DNA from: a virus
Length of the DNA: 28,988 bases
Virus record (IMG/VR): IMGVR_UViG_3300025674_000268
Location: 1 to 28,988 of that record
Strand: one strand, 5' to 3'
Shown: in pieces, positions 1 to 4,746 of the stretch
Layout of the letters: each line of letters starts with the position of its first letter
How positions within the stretch are numbered: position 1 is the stretch's first letter
The notes under the pieces: generated by a model
What the model saw: the letters and a program-made list of their open reading frames with translations, nothing else
Told to the model about the DNA's origin: nothing
Databases searched by the model: none
Position numbers and translations under genes: made by a program

Positions 1-102
1 GGCGGTTTGCTCGGAAGCGAACTGGGCGAAGGTGGCGGTCATGTCGTTGTCTGAACTGAGATCAGTATAGATGGTCTTGGTGGGGTTCGGGAGACTGATC
101 AT
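1..102 (-). CDS. Small unknown protein, 3' end outside window
   Basis: An ATG at 102-100 opens a frame that runs off the left edge of the window; 34 codons are visible, beginning MISLPNPTKTIYTDL. The start shares an ATGA junction with the stop of the upstream 60-residue gene (TGA at 101-99), the usual sign of translational coupling in this genome. I see no motif and cannot say how long the complete protein is. The composition (Thr, Ser, Asp, Gln; no hydrophobic segment) fits a small soluble protein. Confidence 0.6.
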   Translation of the reverse strand, partial: MISLPNPTKTIYTDLSSDNDMTATFAQFASEQTA

Positions 103-281
103 GATACTTTCTGAACTGGCACAGTGGGAGTGACTTCGATCTCTTTTACGTTTAGACCACAGAGTTGGTTATACACTCGGTTGAGAATGAGTTTGTCAGC
201 AGTCTTGGCACGACTGGTCTCGTTCCAGATGGTCACGCAACCATCGTAGGTCTCAACACGAACGCGGTAGGTCTTGGTCAT
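99..281 (-). CDS. Unknown 60-residue protein
   Basis: This reads MTKTYRVRVETYDGCVTIW and ends in VPVQKVS. The ATG at 281 follows an AAGGA Shine-Dalgarno about ten bases upstream, which supports the start. The alternating hydrophobic and charged residues at the N-terminus suggest a small beta-rich fold, but I recognise no family. It is coupled to the next gene through an ATGA overlap and is preceded by a TATACT hexamer at 313-308, so it may have its own promoter. It is probably an early accessory gene; the function is unknown. Confidence 0.7.
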   Translation of the reverse strand: MTKTYRVRVETYDGCVTIWNETSRAKTADKLILNRVYNQLCGLNVKEIEVTPTVPVQKVS

Positions 282-307
282 GAGTGGTGTCCTTTGCTGA
301 TGTAATC

Positions 308-313
308 AGTATA
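308..313 (-). promoter_or_regulatory. Possible -10 element (TATACT) for the 60-residue gene
   Basis: Reading minus, TATACT lies in the gap between the genes ending at 318 and starting at 281, about 26 bases before the ATG. No good -35 hexamer sits 16-18 bases upstream. The leader that follows contains GATTACATCAG and then the AAGGA ribosome binding site. I report it because the same hexamer forms the better promoter at 1301-1306. Confidence 0.3.
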
Positions 314-317
314 GGGC

Positions 318-446
318 TCAGGAGAGCAGTTCGAGCACCTCGTGGGACAGTTCCTCAACTGGCATGTCCTTCTCAATCTCGATCACATCGTATTCTTCAT
401 CGAGTTGATCGAGCAACCAGCGGTCGAGCATAACTTCATTCATCAT
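318..446 (-). CDS. Unknown acidic 42-residue protein
   Basis: The frame ends in EELSHEVLELLS and is strongly acidic (EEYDVIEIEKDMPVEEL). It is open further upstream to an ATG at 557, but that part lies antiphase under the 81-residue gene and looks non-coding. I therefore place the start at ATG 446, or the adjacent 443, giving an 11-bp overlap with the upstream gene. A still shorter start at 431 is possible, and no strong Shine-Dalgarno decides between them. Small acidic phage proteins are often inhibitors or DNA mimics, but nothing here shows that role. Confidence 0.55.
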   Translation of the reverse strand: MMNEVMLDRWLLDQLDEEYDVIEIEKDMPVEELSHEVLELLS

Positions 447-681
447 TGTCTTGTTTGGTAGTTTTTTCGTAGTTGAGATTAGCATGGTATACGTCATTAA
501 ATCTGACGCATACTTCTTTGAGAGCGGGATCTTGTTTAGGCACAGGTTTGTGCCCAACAGAGCGCAGTTGTCGCCACGTCATAACAGCATCATGTGGACG
601 CTGTGCTTTGTAAAATGGTTCTAATGCAGCATACTCACGAACTGTGAGTGTATGACGTGGCGGTAAAGAACCTTGTGTCAT
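436..681 (-). CDS. Unknown 81-residue protein
   Basis: It begins MTQGSLPPRHTLTVREYAAL and ends KQDNDE. The ATG at 681 shares an ATGA junction with the stop of the preceding gene. The PPRHTLTVREYAALEPFYKAQRP part is helical and basic, with an acidic tail. I recognise no family. Position and junctions make it one member of the chain of small co-transcribed genes at this end of the window. Confidence 0.65.
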   Translation of the reverse strand: MTQGSLPPRHTLTVREYAALEPFYKAQRPHDAVMTWRQLRSVGHKPVPKQDPALKEVCVRFNDVYHANLNYEKTTKQDNDE

Positions 682-815
682 ACTTCTAAAAGCGAAAGTT
701 GAATGTGGTCACAGCATGAATCATCGTCTTGCAGATCTAGCATGTCAGTGTCAACATGCTTGAGGAGTTTGCCGAAGAGAAAGTCAACAAACTCGTGGTC
801 TTCTTTAGTGAGCAT
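678..815 (-). CDS. Unknown acidic 45-residue protein
   Basis: It starts MLTKEDHEFVDFLFGKLLKH and ends IQLSLLEV. The frame is open back to ATG 878, but the upstream part overlaps the small membrane protein gene in another frame. The internal ATG at 815 gives an 11-bp overlap, the same length seen at the next two junctions up, so I prefer it. The protein is rich in Asp/Glu with one amphipathic helix and a CC pair (DDDSCCDH) near the end. No family is recognised. Confidence 0.6.
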   Translation of the reverse strand: MLTKEDHEFVDFLFGKLLKHVDTDMLDLQDDDSCCDHIQLSLLEV

Positions 816-966
816 GACAATCAGGGTGTGGTTGAGGTAATGTAGCACAGATGCGGGAGATACGCTCCATCTGTTCAATGTTACTCTCTCCTTGATAGAC
901 CATCTTCATCATGGTCATGGAAGCGAACACAAGGAGAACTACAAAGAGAGGATTTTTAAAAGACAT
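805..966 (-). CDS. Small single-pass membrane protein, 53 residues
   Basis: It runs from ATG 966 to TAA at 807-805 and is not longer than 53 codons. Residues 5-20 (NPLFVVLLVFASMTMM) are a hydrophobic segment after a lone Lys, followed by a soluble tail with MVYQGESNIEQMERIS and Cys/His/Pro residues. The layout fits an N-terminal anchor or an uncleaved signal peptide. The start overlaps the upstream gene by 11 bp and the 3' end overlaps the downstream gene by 11 bp. The function is unknown; small inner-membrane proteins in phages often serve superinfection exclusion or lysis timing, which here is only a guess. Confidence 0.6.
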   Translation of the reverse strand: MSFKNPLFVVLLVFASMTMMKMVYQGESNIEQMERISRICATLPQPHPDCHAH

Positions 967-1123
967 TAGTCCAGCGAGTGTGGTTTGCTTTGGTGATACG
1001 ACCCTCTGCTAACATGTTGTCACACACATTACAGAAGACTTGGAACTTCTCTTCACGGGTGAGCACATGCGGTTGAGCACATGTGGCAATCACCTTGAGC
1101 ATTTGAGTTTTGGAAGTGATCAT
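956..1123 (-). CDS. Unknown 55-residue protein with a CNVC pair
   Basis: ATG 1123 to TAA 958-956. The protein starts MITSKTQMLKVIATCAQPHV and contains LTREEKFQVFCNVCDNMLAE followed by GRITKANHTRW. The CxxC (residues 31-34) with nearby Cys15, His19 and His48 could bind a metal ion, but spacing alone does not prove a zinc site. The TREE...DNMLAEGRIT stretch resembles other short helical T4-like cyanophage proteins. It begins in a TGATG junction with the preceding gene. Function unknown. Confidence 0.6.
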   Translation of the reverse strand: MITSKTQMLKVIATCAQPHVLTREEKFQVFCNVCDNMLAEGRITKANHTRWTNVF

Positions 1124-1275
1124 CAGAAGTTCAGGAGATAGGTGTTGTCAGGATAGATACCGAACTCTTCACAACGGCACTCGTAAGCAATACGCTTGAG
1201 CATCTCAATATCCATCTCTTCAATGGACTTGAGAATAGTGCGACGCATCTGAGCAGTGATGGTGTCGTCCTTCAT
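1123..1275 (-). CDS. Unknown 50-residue helical protein, first gene after a promoter
   Basis: ATG 1275 to TGA 1125-1123. The sequence MKDDTITAQMRRTILKSIEE onward is mostly amphipathic helix, then a CRCEEFGIYPDNTY tail. An AAGGA Shine-Dalgarno lies about eight bases before the ATG, and a TTGCCT-N17-TATACT promoter lies just upstream, so this gene probably heads a transcript running to the left edge of the window. No known family is recognised. Confidence 0.65.
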   Translation of the reverse strand: MKDDTITAQMRRTILKSIEEMDIEMLKRIAYECRCEEFGIYPDNTYLLNF

Positions 1276-1288
1276 GGGTCGTTTCCTT

Positions 1289-1329
1289 GATTACCTTAGT
1301 AGTATAGGGTCAATCCATCTCACAGGCAA
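1289..1329 (-). promoter_or_regulatory. sigma70-type promoter with GGTAATC leader
   Basis: On the minus strand, TTGCCT (1329-1324), 17 bases, then TATACT (1306-1301). Five bases after the -10 comes GGTAATC (1295-1289), leading into AAGG and the ribosome binding site of the gene starting at 1275. The promoter overlaps the 3' end of the upstream 58-residue gene. The same -10-N5-GGTAATC arrangement recurs at 1787-1804 and 4530-4547. Confidence 0.6.
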
Positions 1330-1486
1330 GGTATCCGAGACACTTTACCAAGTGTCCTTCAACCTCAGTATCGGACAGACCATGGCGCAATGCTGTATCA
1401 CGCACCATGGCAATGGGAGCACCCCACAGGAGGTCGATCAGGAACTTAAGTTCAGAGGCAGTCAGGGGGACTTCAGCGGTCTTCAT
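1310..1486 (-). CDS. Unknown 58-residue protein
   Basis: ATG 1486 to TGA 1312-1310. It begins MKTAEVPLTASELKFLIDLL and continues WGAPIAMVRDTALRHGLSDT, then a helix ending YLACEMD. The pattern looks like two or three helices packed as a small bundle; a helix-turn-helix is conceivable but not convincing. There is no good Shine-Dalgarno before this ATG. Instead an AGGAG and a three-codon reading frame lie just upstream (see 1499-1531), so initiation may depend on reinitiation or coupling. Confidence 0.6.
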   Translation of the reverse strand: MKTAEVPLTASELKFLIDLLWGAPIAMVRDTALRHGLSDTEVEGHLVKCLGYLACEMD

Positions 1487-1498
1487 AGGTCACAGGGG

Positions 1499-1531
1499 TC
1501 AGAGGGGCATTACAGGCGCTCCTAGACGCCT
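1499..1531 (-). other. Hairpin with AGGAG and a three-codon microORF in a leader
   Basis: Immediately after the stop of the 80-residue gene the minus strand can form a six-pair stem (1531-1526 with 1519-1514) with a CTAGGA loop. The AGGAG at 1523-1519 overlaps the loop, and an ATG at 1510, eight bases on, opens Met-Pro-Leu-stop (1510-1499). No T-run follows, so this is not an intrinsic terminator. Confidence 0.3.
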
Positions 1532-1532
1532 C

Positions 1533-1775
1533 TCAGCAGGCGACAGGAGTGTAGTCAGAACCTTGGTATGCTTCAGTGTTGAAGTCAGTGACCTCAGCGC
1601 CGTTGGCAAGGTAGTTACGGATGTCGTAGAGAGCGTCAGACTTGACACGGGTGGTGAAAGAGGTCATCTGCTGAGAGATCTCTTCAGTGGGGTGCCAGAT
1701 GACACGCTTGACGAAACGCTTGCCACCAGCGACAGGATAGAAGTCGATCTGGGTGGCAGAGGTTTGGAGTTGCAT
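1533..1775 (-). CDS. Unknown 80-residue protein
   Basis: It starts MQLQTSATQIDFYPVAGGKR and contains FVKRVIWHPTEEISQQMTSF, then a helical DALYDIRNYLANGAEV and a tail ending YTPVAC. The ATG at 1775 follows a short GAGAG-type ribosome binding site. The first 30 residues look like beta strands (substrate- or nucleic-acid-binding folds do so), but no family is recognised. It lies 17 bases after the stop of the methylase gene and has a promoter-like element in that junction, so it can be made from its own transcript or by read-through. Confidence 0.7.
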   Translation of the reverse strand: MQLQTSATQIDFYPVAGGKRFVKRVIWHPTEEISQQMTSFTTRVKSDALYDIRNYLANGAEVTDFNTEAYQGSDYTPVAC

Positions 1776-1786
1776 GGGTGTCTCTC

Positions 1787-1827
1787 GATTACCTAGTAAT
1801 CATACAACGCACGGAGCGGGCGCGGAA
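1787..1827 (-). promoter_or_regulatory. Promoter-like element with GGTAATC leader
   Basis: TATGAT (1804-1799), five bases, then GGTAATC (1793-1787), overlapping the end of the methylase gene and leading to the ATG at 1775. The expected -35 position, 17 bases upstream (1827-1822), reads TTCCGC, which is weak. The strength of the call comes from sharing the exact layout of the promoters at 1289-1329 and 4530-4570. Confidence 0.4.
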
Positions 1828-2743
1828 GGTCAGGTGTGCAGGTTGTTGAACTGTCCACCTTCACGATCAGGATCTCATGAGACTCCTTAGTGTTGTCGCT
1901 CTGGGTGGCAATGCGGTTCTCACCGATCCGCGTCTCTCCTAGTTGATAGGAGTAATGCCACTCAGGATAGTGTAGATCAAAGTCTTTGTAATACTCTCTG
2001 ATTGTCTCACAATTGTTATAAGAGAGTATGAAGTTGCCTTTGTGGTTGTGTAACAGGTCACGCAGTTTCTCATGATCGAAACCAGTGTGATGCACATCAA
2101 TATTGCAGTTAGGATACATGCCCTTGAGCATCTTGTTATCCGCGTCCTTCTTCAAATAGTATGGAGGATCAAGATATAATGTATCATTAGGGTGTGCAGG
2201 GATCACATGATCAAACGTATCCTCACGCACAGTTAGATTAGGATTCTTATAGTCGCGGATGTTCTTCACCATCTTGTCCCATTTCTTCTGGTCCTGGTAG
2301 ATCTTACTCATCCAACCCATATACATTGGACCATAGGACAGATTGTGATTGAAATAATAATATGCTGCGGCAGTGATGTCATCCAACTGAATAGCATCAC
2401 GCTTATAATAATCAGTGCTCCAGTCTTTGAGCAGCTCTTGTGTGTAGTCCCACTGAACCAAACACTCTTTGATTTCAGCGTATTTCTCCTTAGTAGGAGT
2501 CAACTCCTGAAGTTTGTCTGCCAACTCATTAGGAGAGTTGAGCAGAACATTCCAGAAGTTGACTAGAGCGTGGAAAATATCGAAACCGATAACTTCCTTA
2601 CCTAATTCGGATGCCCAGCGTGACTCAAGCGAACCACCACCAATGAATGGTGAGATGATACGATCAGTGTCAGGCAAGAACTTAGTGATAATTTTATATG
2701 CTTTGCTCTTGCCACCAGCGTAACGAATAGGTGTTTTTGCCAT
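1793..2743 (-). CDS. dam: D12-class DNA adenine-N6 methyltransferase (Dam-like)
   Basis: This protein should transfer a methyl group from S-adenosylmethionine to the N6 of adenine in DNA. Seen in the 316-residue sequence: the N-terminal IRYAGGKSK (6-14), the cofactor motif FIGGGSLE (33-40), a second Rossmann strand VIGFDI (51-56), the catalytic DPPYY (192-196) and the late strand NFILSYNN (237-244). Their order is that of the Dam/D12 family, and the length is slightly above the usual 260-290. It starts three bases after the stop of the ParB-like gene, so the two are co-transcribed. In phages such enzymes usually protect DNA against host restriction or mark phage DNA; the recognition site (GATC or other) cannot be read from the sequence. 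Confidence 0.9.
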   Translation of the reverse strand: MAKTPIRYAGGKSKAYKIITKFLPDTDRIISPFIGGGSLESRWASELGKEVIGFDIFHALVNFWNVLLNSPNELADKLQELTPTKEKYAEIKECLVQWDYTQELLKDWSTDYYKRDAIQLDDITAAAYYYFNHNLSYGPMYMGWMSKIYQDQKKWDKMVKNIRDYKNPNLTVREDTFDHVIPAHPNDTLYLDPPYYLKKDADNKMLKGMYPNCNIDVHHTGFDHEKLRDLLHNHKGNFILSYNNCETIREYYKDFDLHYPEWHYSYQLGETRIGENRIATQSDNTKESHEILIVKVDSSTTCTPDLPRPLRALYDY

Positions 2744-2746
2744 GTA

Positions 2747-3820
2747 TTAGTTCTCTTCGATATGATCAAGAATAGTATTATCGCATGTTACAATGTACTT
2801 TGCAACCCATTCGTTGCCATAACCATCATAACCACCTTGACGACCCTTACAACCAGTTTGATCAGCATCTTCCATATGACGCTGAATCCAATACAGGTAG
2901 AAATTAAATGCTGCCTTATAAGTTTCGAAACTGGCAGTGTCCTTCTTGTAGACGTTGTTGGTAGCACCAGTTGCTGCCTCTCCAATGAAGGAAATGGGCT
3001 TCTTCTCAGCAGCATTGTAATCCTTGCGATTCAACTTGTAAATCAAGTCATCAAAAACAGGTTTCTCTGCATATACTTTGGATGTAATCAACAATGCCAT
3101 AAGCAAGGGTTGATCAATCACACTACCAGAGAGACCAATCTTGAAACGATCAAGATATTCCCACTGAGAACGCCAGAACTTAAACTGCTCTGCCATCGCC
3201 CAACGCTTAGCAGTGGTACGAGTGTCATTCTCACTAGGTTCAATACCCCAAATGCCCTTGTTAGTATTGTAGAGAGGAGCACCAGGAGTCCACATGGAAG
3301 CATAGTTTTGACCAGTGACGATAGTACCGCCAATGATCTTGTTAGATTTGGGTTTGAAGTCAAATAGACCGTAGATACCAGTCATGACTTCACCTGCTTG
3401 CTCTACAGCATCAGGGTTATCATAAGCATAATAATGCTTACGCAGTTCAACAAGAGTTGCCTCTTTGTAAATAACAGCAATCAACGCTTGAGGAACAACA
3501 TTTGTCATCCCTTCTTCCCAAAAGAGGCGACGAGTGTTAGAATCAATAATGAAACGAGTACCTGCTTTGTACTCATTGCCGTTCTCATCTTCATCATCGG
3601 CAGTAAGTTCACCGATAGCGACAATGAGATGAGGAGCGCGTAAAACTTCTAAGTTAGAACGAACAGAAGACTTCTTGGAACGTGCCTTCGTATTGCGTTG
3701 TGTAATCCATTGCGGATAATGTCGATAGATCTCGTATTCTAGAACTTCAACAGAAATATTTTCGCCAGCAGAATCTGGCAGGCGTGGAATAACCACACCA
3801 GTGGGGATTGTGATAGTCAT
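2747..3820 (-). CDS. ParB-box-like protein, possible nuclease
   Basis: The 357-residue protein has an N-terminal region with VVIPRLPDSAGENISVEVLE (9-28), a basic linker (RNTKARSKKSS, 42-52), LIVAIGEL (65-72) and TRFIIDSNTRRLFW (88-101). The last resembles the 'DGxxR' box of ParB/sulfiredoxin-fold proteins, where the Asp and Arg region contacts a nucleotide or acts in a nuclease. The remaining 250 residues are helical with no motif I know. The ATG at 3820 has a strong AAGGAG site. A near-consensus promoter lies 75 bases upstream and the adenine methylase follows by three bases, which points to a DNA-related role. The family call is inference from one box; a plain hypothetical protein is the alternative. 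Confidence 0.5.
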   Translation of the reverse strand: MTITIPTGVVIPRLPDSAGENISVEVLEYEIYRHYPQWITQRNTKARSKKSSVRSNLEVLRAPHLIVAIGELTADDEDENGNEYKAGTRFIIDSNTRRLFWEEGMTNVVPQALIAVIYKEATLVELRKHYYAYDNPDAVEQAGEVMTGIYGLFDFKPKSNKIIGGTIVTGQNYASMWTPGAPLYNTNKGIWGIEPSENDTRTTAKRWAMAEQFKFWRSQWEYLDRFKIGLSGSVIDQPLLMALLITSKVYAEKPVFDDLIYKLNRKDYNAAEKKPISFIGEAATGATNNVYKKDTASFETYKAAFNFYLYWIQRHMEDADQTGCKGRQGGYDGYGNEWVAKYIVTCDNTILDHIEEN

Positions 3821-3852
3821 GTAATTCTCCTTGTAGGATGATGTGAAAAGAA

Positions 3853-3888
3853 CTAATATGAACCAGCAGTAGGTTTCAATTCGTTCAT
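3853..3888 (-). other. 11-codon reading frame at a predicted transcript start
   Basis: In the 75-base leader of the ParB-like gene, ATG 3888 opens MNELKPTAGSY and stops with TAG at 3855-3853. The ATG falls about where transcription from the promoter at 3895-3923 should begin, so it would be leaderless or nearly so. It may be chance or a regulatory upstream ORF. Confidence 0.25.
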
Positions 3889-3894
3889 GAGTAC

Positions 3895-3923
3895 ATTTTA
3901 AACTATTTTTGGGGGGTTGTCAA
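3895..3923 (-). promoter_or_regulatory. Near-consensus sigma70 promoter
   Basis: TTGACA (3923-3918), exactly 17 bases, TAAAAT (3900-3895). It points at the ParB-like and methylase genes with a leader of about 70 bases. The -35 hexamer is a full consensus match and lies inside a 21-bp palindrome (3910-3930), so binding of a regulator there would compete with RNA polymerase. Use of the host sigma factor fits early or constitutive expression. Confidence 0.75.
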
Positions 3924-3930
3924 CCCCCCA
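3910..3930. repeat. Perfect 21-bp palindrome over the -35 element
   Basis: TGGGGGGTTG-T-CAACCCCCCA is perfectly symmetric about position 3920. As RNA it could form a nine-pair stem with a three-base loop. No T-run follows on either strand in the transcript sense (minus continues AAAAATAG), so it is more likely an operator or structural element than a terminator. Confidence 0.6.
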
Positions 3931-3937
3931 GGGATTA

Positions 3938-4477
3938 TTAACCCTTTTGAGCGGTCTTGGTCAGGATAGCAGCATGTTCTTCTTGAATGTACTGCTCCCA
4001 TGCTTTGCCTGCTTCTTGATAGTTCCACTGAGGAAACTTACCTTCAACAGAAACATAGTCAAACACACACTTCTCTTCCATCTCCTTGAATGCAGAGATG
4101 TAAATCTCTTCAGAACCAAAGAGACCCTTCACAGGAGCAACAACTTGCTCAGAAGTGATCATGTGAATGCTAACTTGCTTGCCCTCACAGAGACGTTCCC
4201 AGATCAATTGGTTGATACCAAAGGAACGAATAGAGGGGCGACCAGTGTTAGCAGAAGCATAGAAAGACATGGTAGTCTTGATGCCTCCCTTGGAGACACT
4301 GCCACCGATCTTCATCACTTCACCATCAACACACAAGATGTAGACGCGACCAGCATTATCAGTAAGAACTTGCTTAGGCAGGTTCTCGTACTGAACACGA
4401 AGACGTGCCTTCGAAGCGCCAGTGTTTAAGACAAATTCGCCAACCTTGATAGCGGTGGTGATGTTTTGGATTTCCAT
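3938..4477 (-). CDS. GIY-YIG-like candidate nuclease
   Basis: The 179-residue protein carries RVYILCVDGEVMKIGGS (44-60), which resembles the 'VYvl...vKIGkS' opening of GIY-YIG and T5orf172-type domains: VYI takes the place of GIY, and KIGGS that of YIG. Further on are Arg84, an acidic helix FKEMEE (130-135) and FPQWN (148-152), which could supply the Arg, Glu and Asn of the family in the right order. The first 35 residues are a separate beta-rich segment. The start has a GAGG site. A consensus promoter lies upstream, and the gene precedes the ParB-like and methylase genes. The GIY tripeptide is not exact and I cannot run a profile search, so the nuclease call is moderate. Confidence 0.5.
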   Translation of the reverse strand: MEIQNITTAIKVGEFVLNTGASKARLRVQYENLPKQVLTDNAGRVYILCVDGEVMKIGGSVSKGGIKTTMSFYASANTGRPSIRSFGINQLIWERLCEGKQVSIHMITSEQVVAPVKGLFGSEEIYISAFKEMEEKCVFDYVSVEGKFPQWNYQEAGKAWEQYIQEEHAAILTKTAQKG

Positions 4478-4529
4478 AATAACCTCGTTTGTAGTTTGGG
4501 AGAGTCTTTAGGGCGCTGCTCATTCCCTT

Positions 4530-4570
4530 GATTACCTTCTTATTATGGCATGGAAAAGGAGGTCTGTCAA
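4530..4570 (-). promoter_or_regulatory. sigma70-type promoter with GGTAATC leader
   Basis: TTGACA (4570-4565), 17 bases, CATAAT (4547-4542), five bases, GGTAATC (4536-4530), then AAGG. It lies downstream of the 52-residue gene and drives the GIY-YIG-like gene starting at 4477 with a leader of about 55 bases. The -35 context GGGGGTTGACA is the same as at the promoter 3895-3923. Confidence 0.75.
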
Positions 4571-4592
4571 CCCCCTAGACCAGTCTGTCAAC
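4562..4592. repeat. Direct repeat GTCTGTCAAC, 21 bp apart
   Basis: The plus-strand decamer occurs at 4562-4571 and again at 4583-4592. The first copy covers the -35 hexamer of the promoter above. The second contains another TTGACA (4591-4586) that overlaps the stop of the 52-residue gene but has no -10 at the right distance. A 21-bp period places both copies on one face of the helix, as paired operator sites often are. Confidence 0.5.
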
Positions 4593-4746
4593 TGTCACCC
4601 CAGATCGGATGCAGTTCAGTTTTAGCATGTAATGTCATATTAACATGCTGCTCCCACATAATCGCATCCTCTAGATTGTAGAAAATAGCTTGTTGTTTCG
4701 CTTGTCCCTTCTTCTTGCTTTTCATCCACACAACTGCGTACTTCAT
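4588..4746 (-). CDS. Unknown 52-residue basic protein
   Basis: ATG 4746 to TGA 4590-4588. It reads MKYAVVWMKSKKKGQAKQQA then IFYNLEDAIMWEQHV and ends HPIWGDS. A strand (KYAVVW), a basic loop, a strand (AIFY) and a helix (LEDAIMWEQHV) make a sensible compact fold, unlike the out-of-frame tail of the gene it overlaps. I think this is the real product of this stretch. It overlaps the preceding gene by 107 bp, which is unusual here. No named family is recognised. Confidence 0.65.
   Translation of the reverse strand: MKYAVVWMKSKKKGQAKQQAIFYNLEDAIMWEQHVNMTLHAKTELHPIWGDS

Noticed and set aside
318-557. Longer form of the acidic 42-residue protein starting at 557
   Set aside because: Its first 37 residues overlap the 81-residue gene out of frame and look random; the later ATGs give a normal 11-bp overlap.
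1407-1796. A 129-codon plus-strand frame
   Set aside because: It lies opposite the 58- and 80-residue genes, which have good junctions; its Arg/Ser/Gly/Val-rich composition is typical of an antisense shadow.
2762-3367. A 201-codon plus-strand frame
   Set aside because: Antisense to the ParB-like gene; Ile/Thr/Ser-rich with no motif and no ribosome binding site.
3910-3930. Intrinsic terminator
   Set aside because: The stem is strong, but no T-run follows on the minus strand (AAAAATAG), and on the plus strand it is followed by GGGATT; it coincides with a -35 instead.
3917-4429. A 170-codon plus-strand frame
   Set aside because: Antisense to the GIY-YIG-like gene and begins inside the palindrome; no support as a gene.
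4373-4523. A frame starting MSSALKTLPNYKRG ahead of the GIY-YIG-like gene
   Set aside because: The AAGGG lies almost against its ATG, it runs through the GIY-YIG-like gene out of frame, and its composition looks random.
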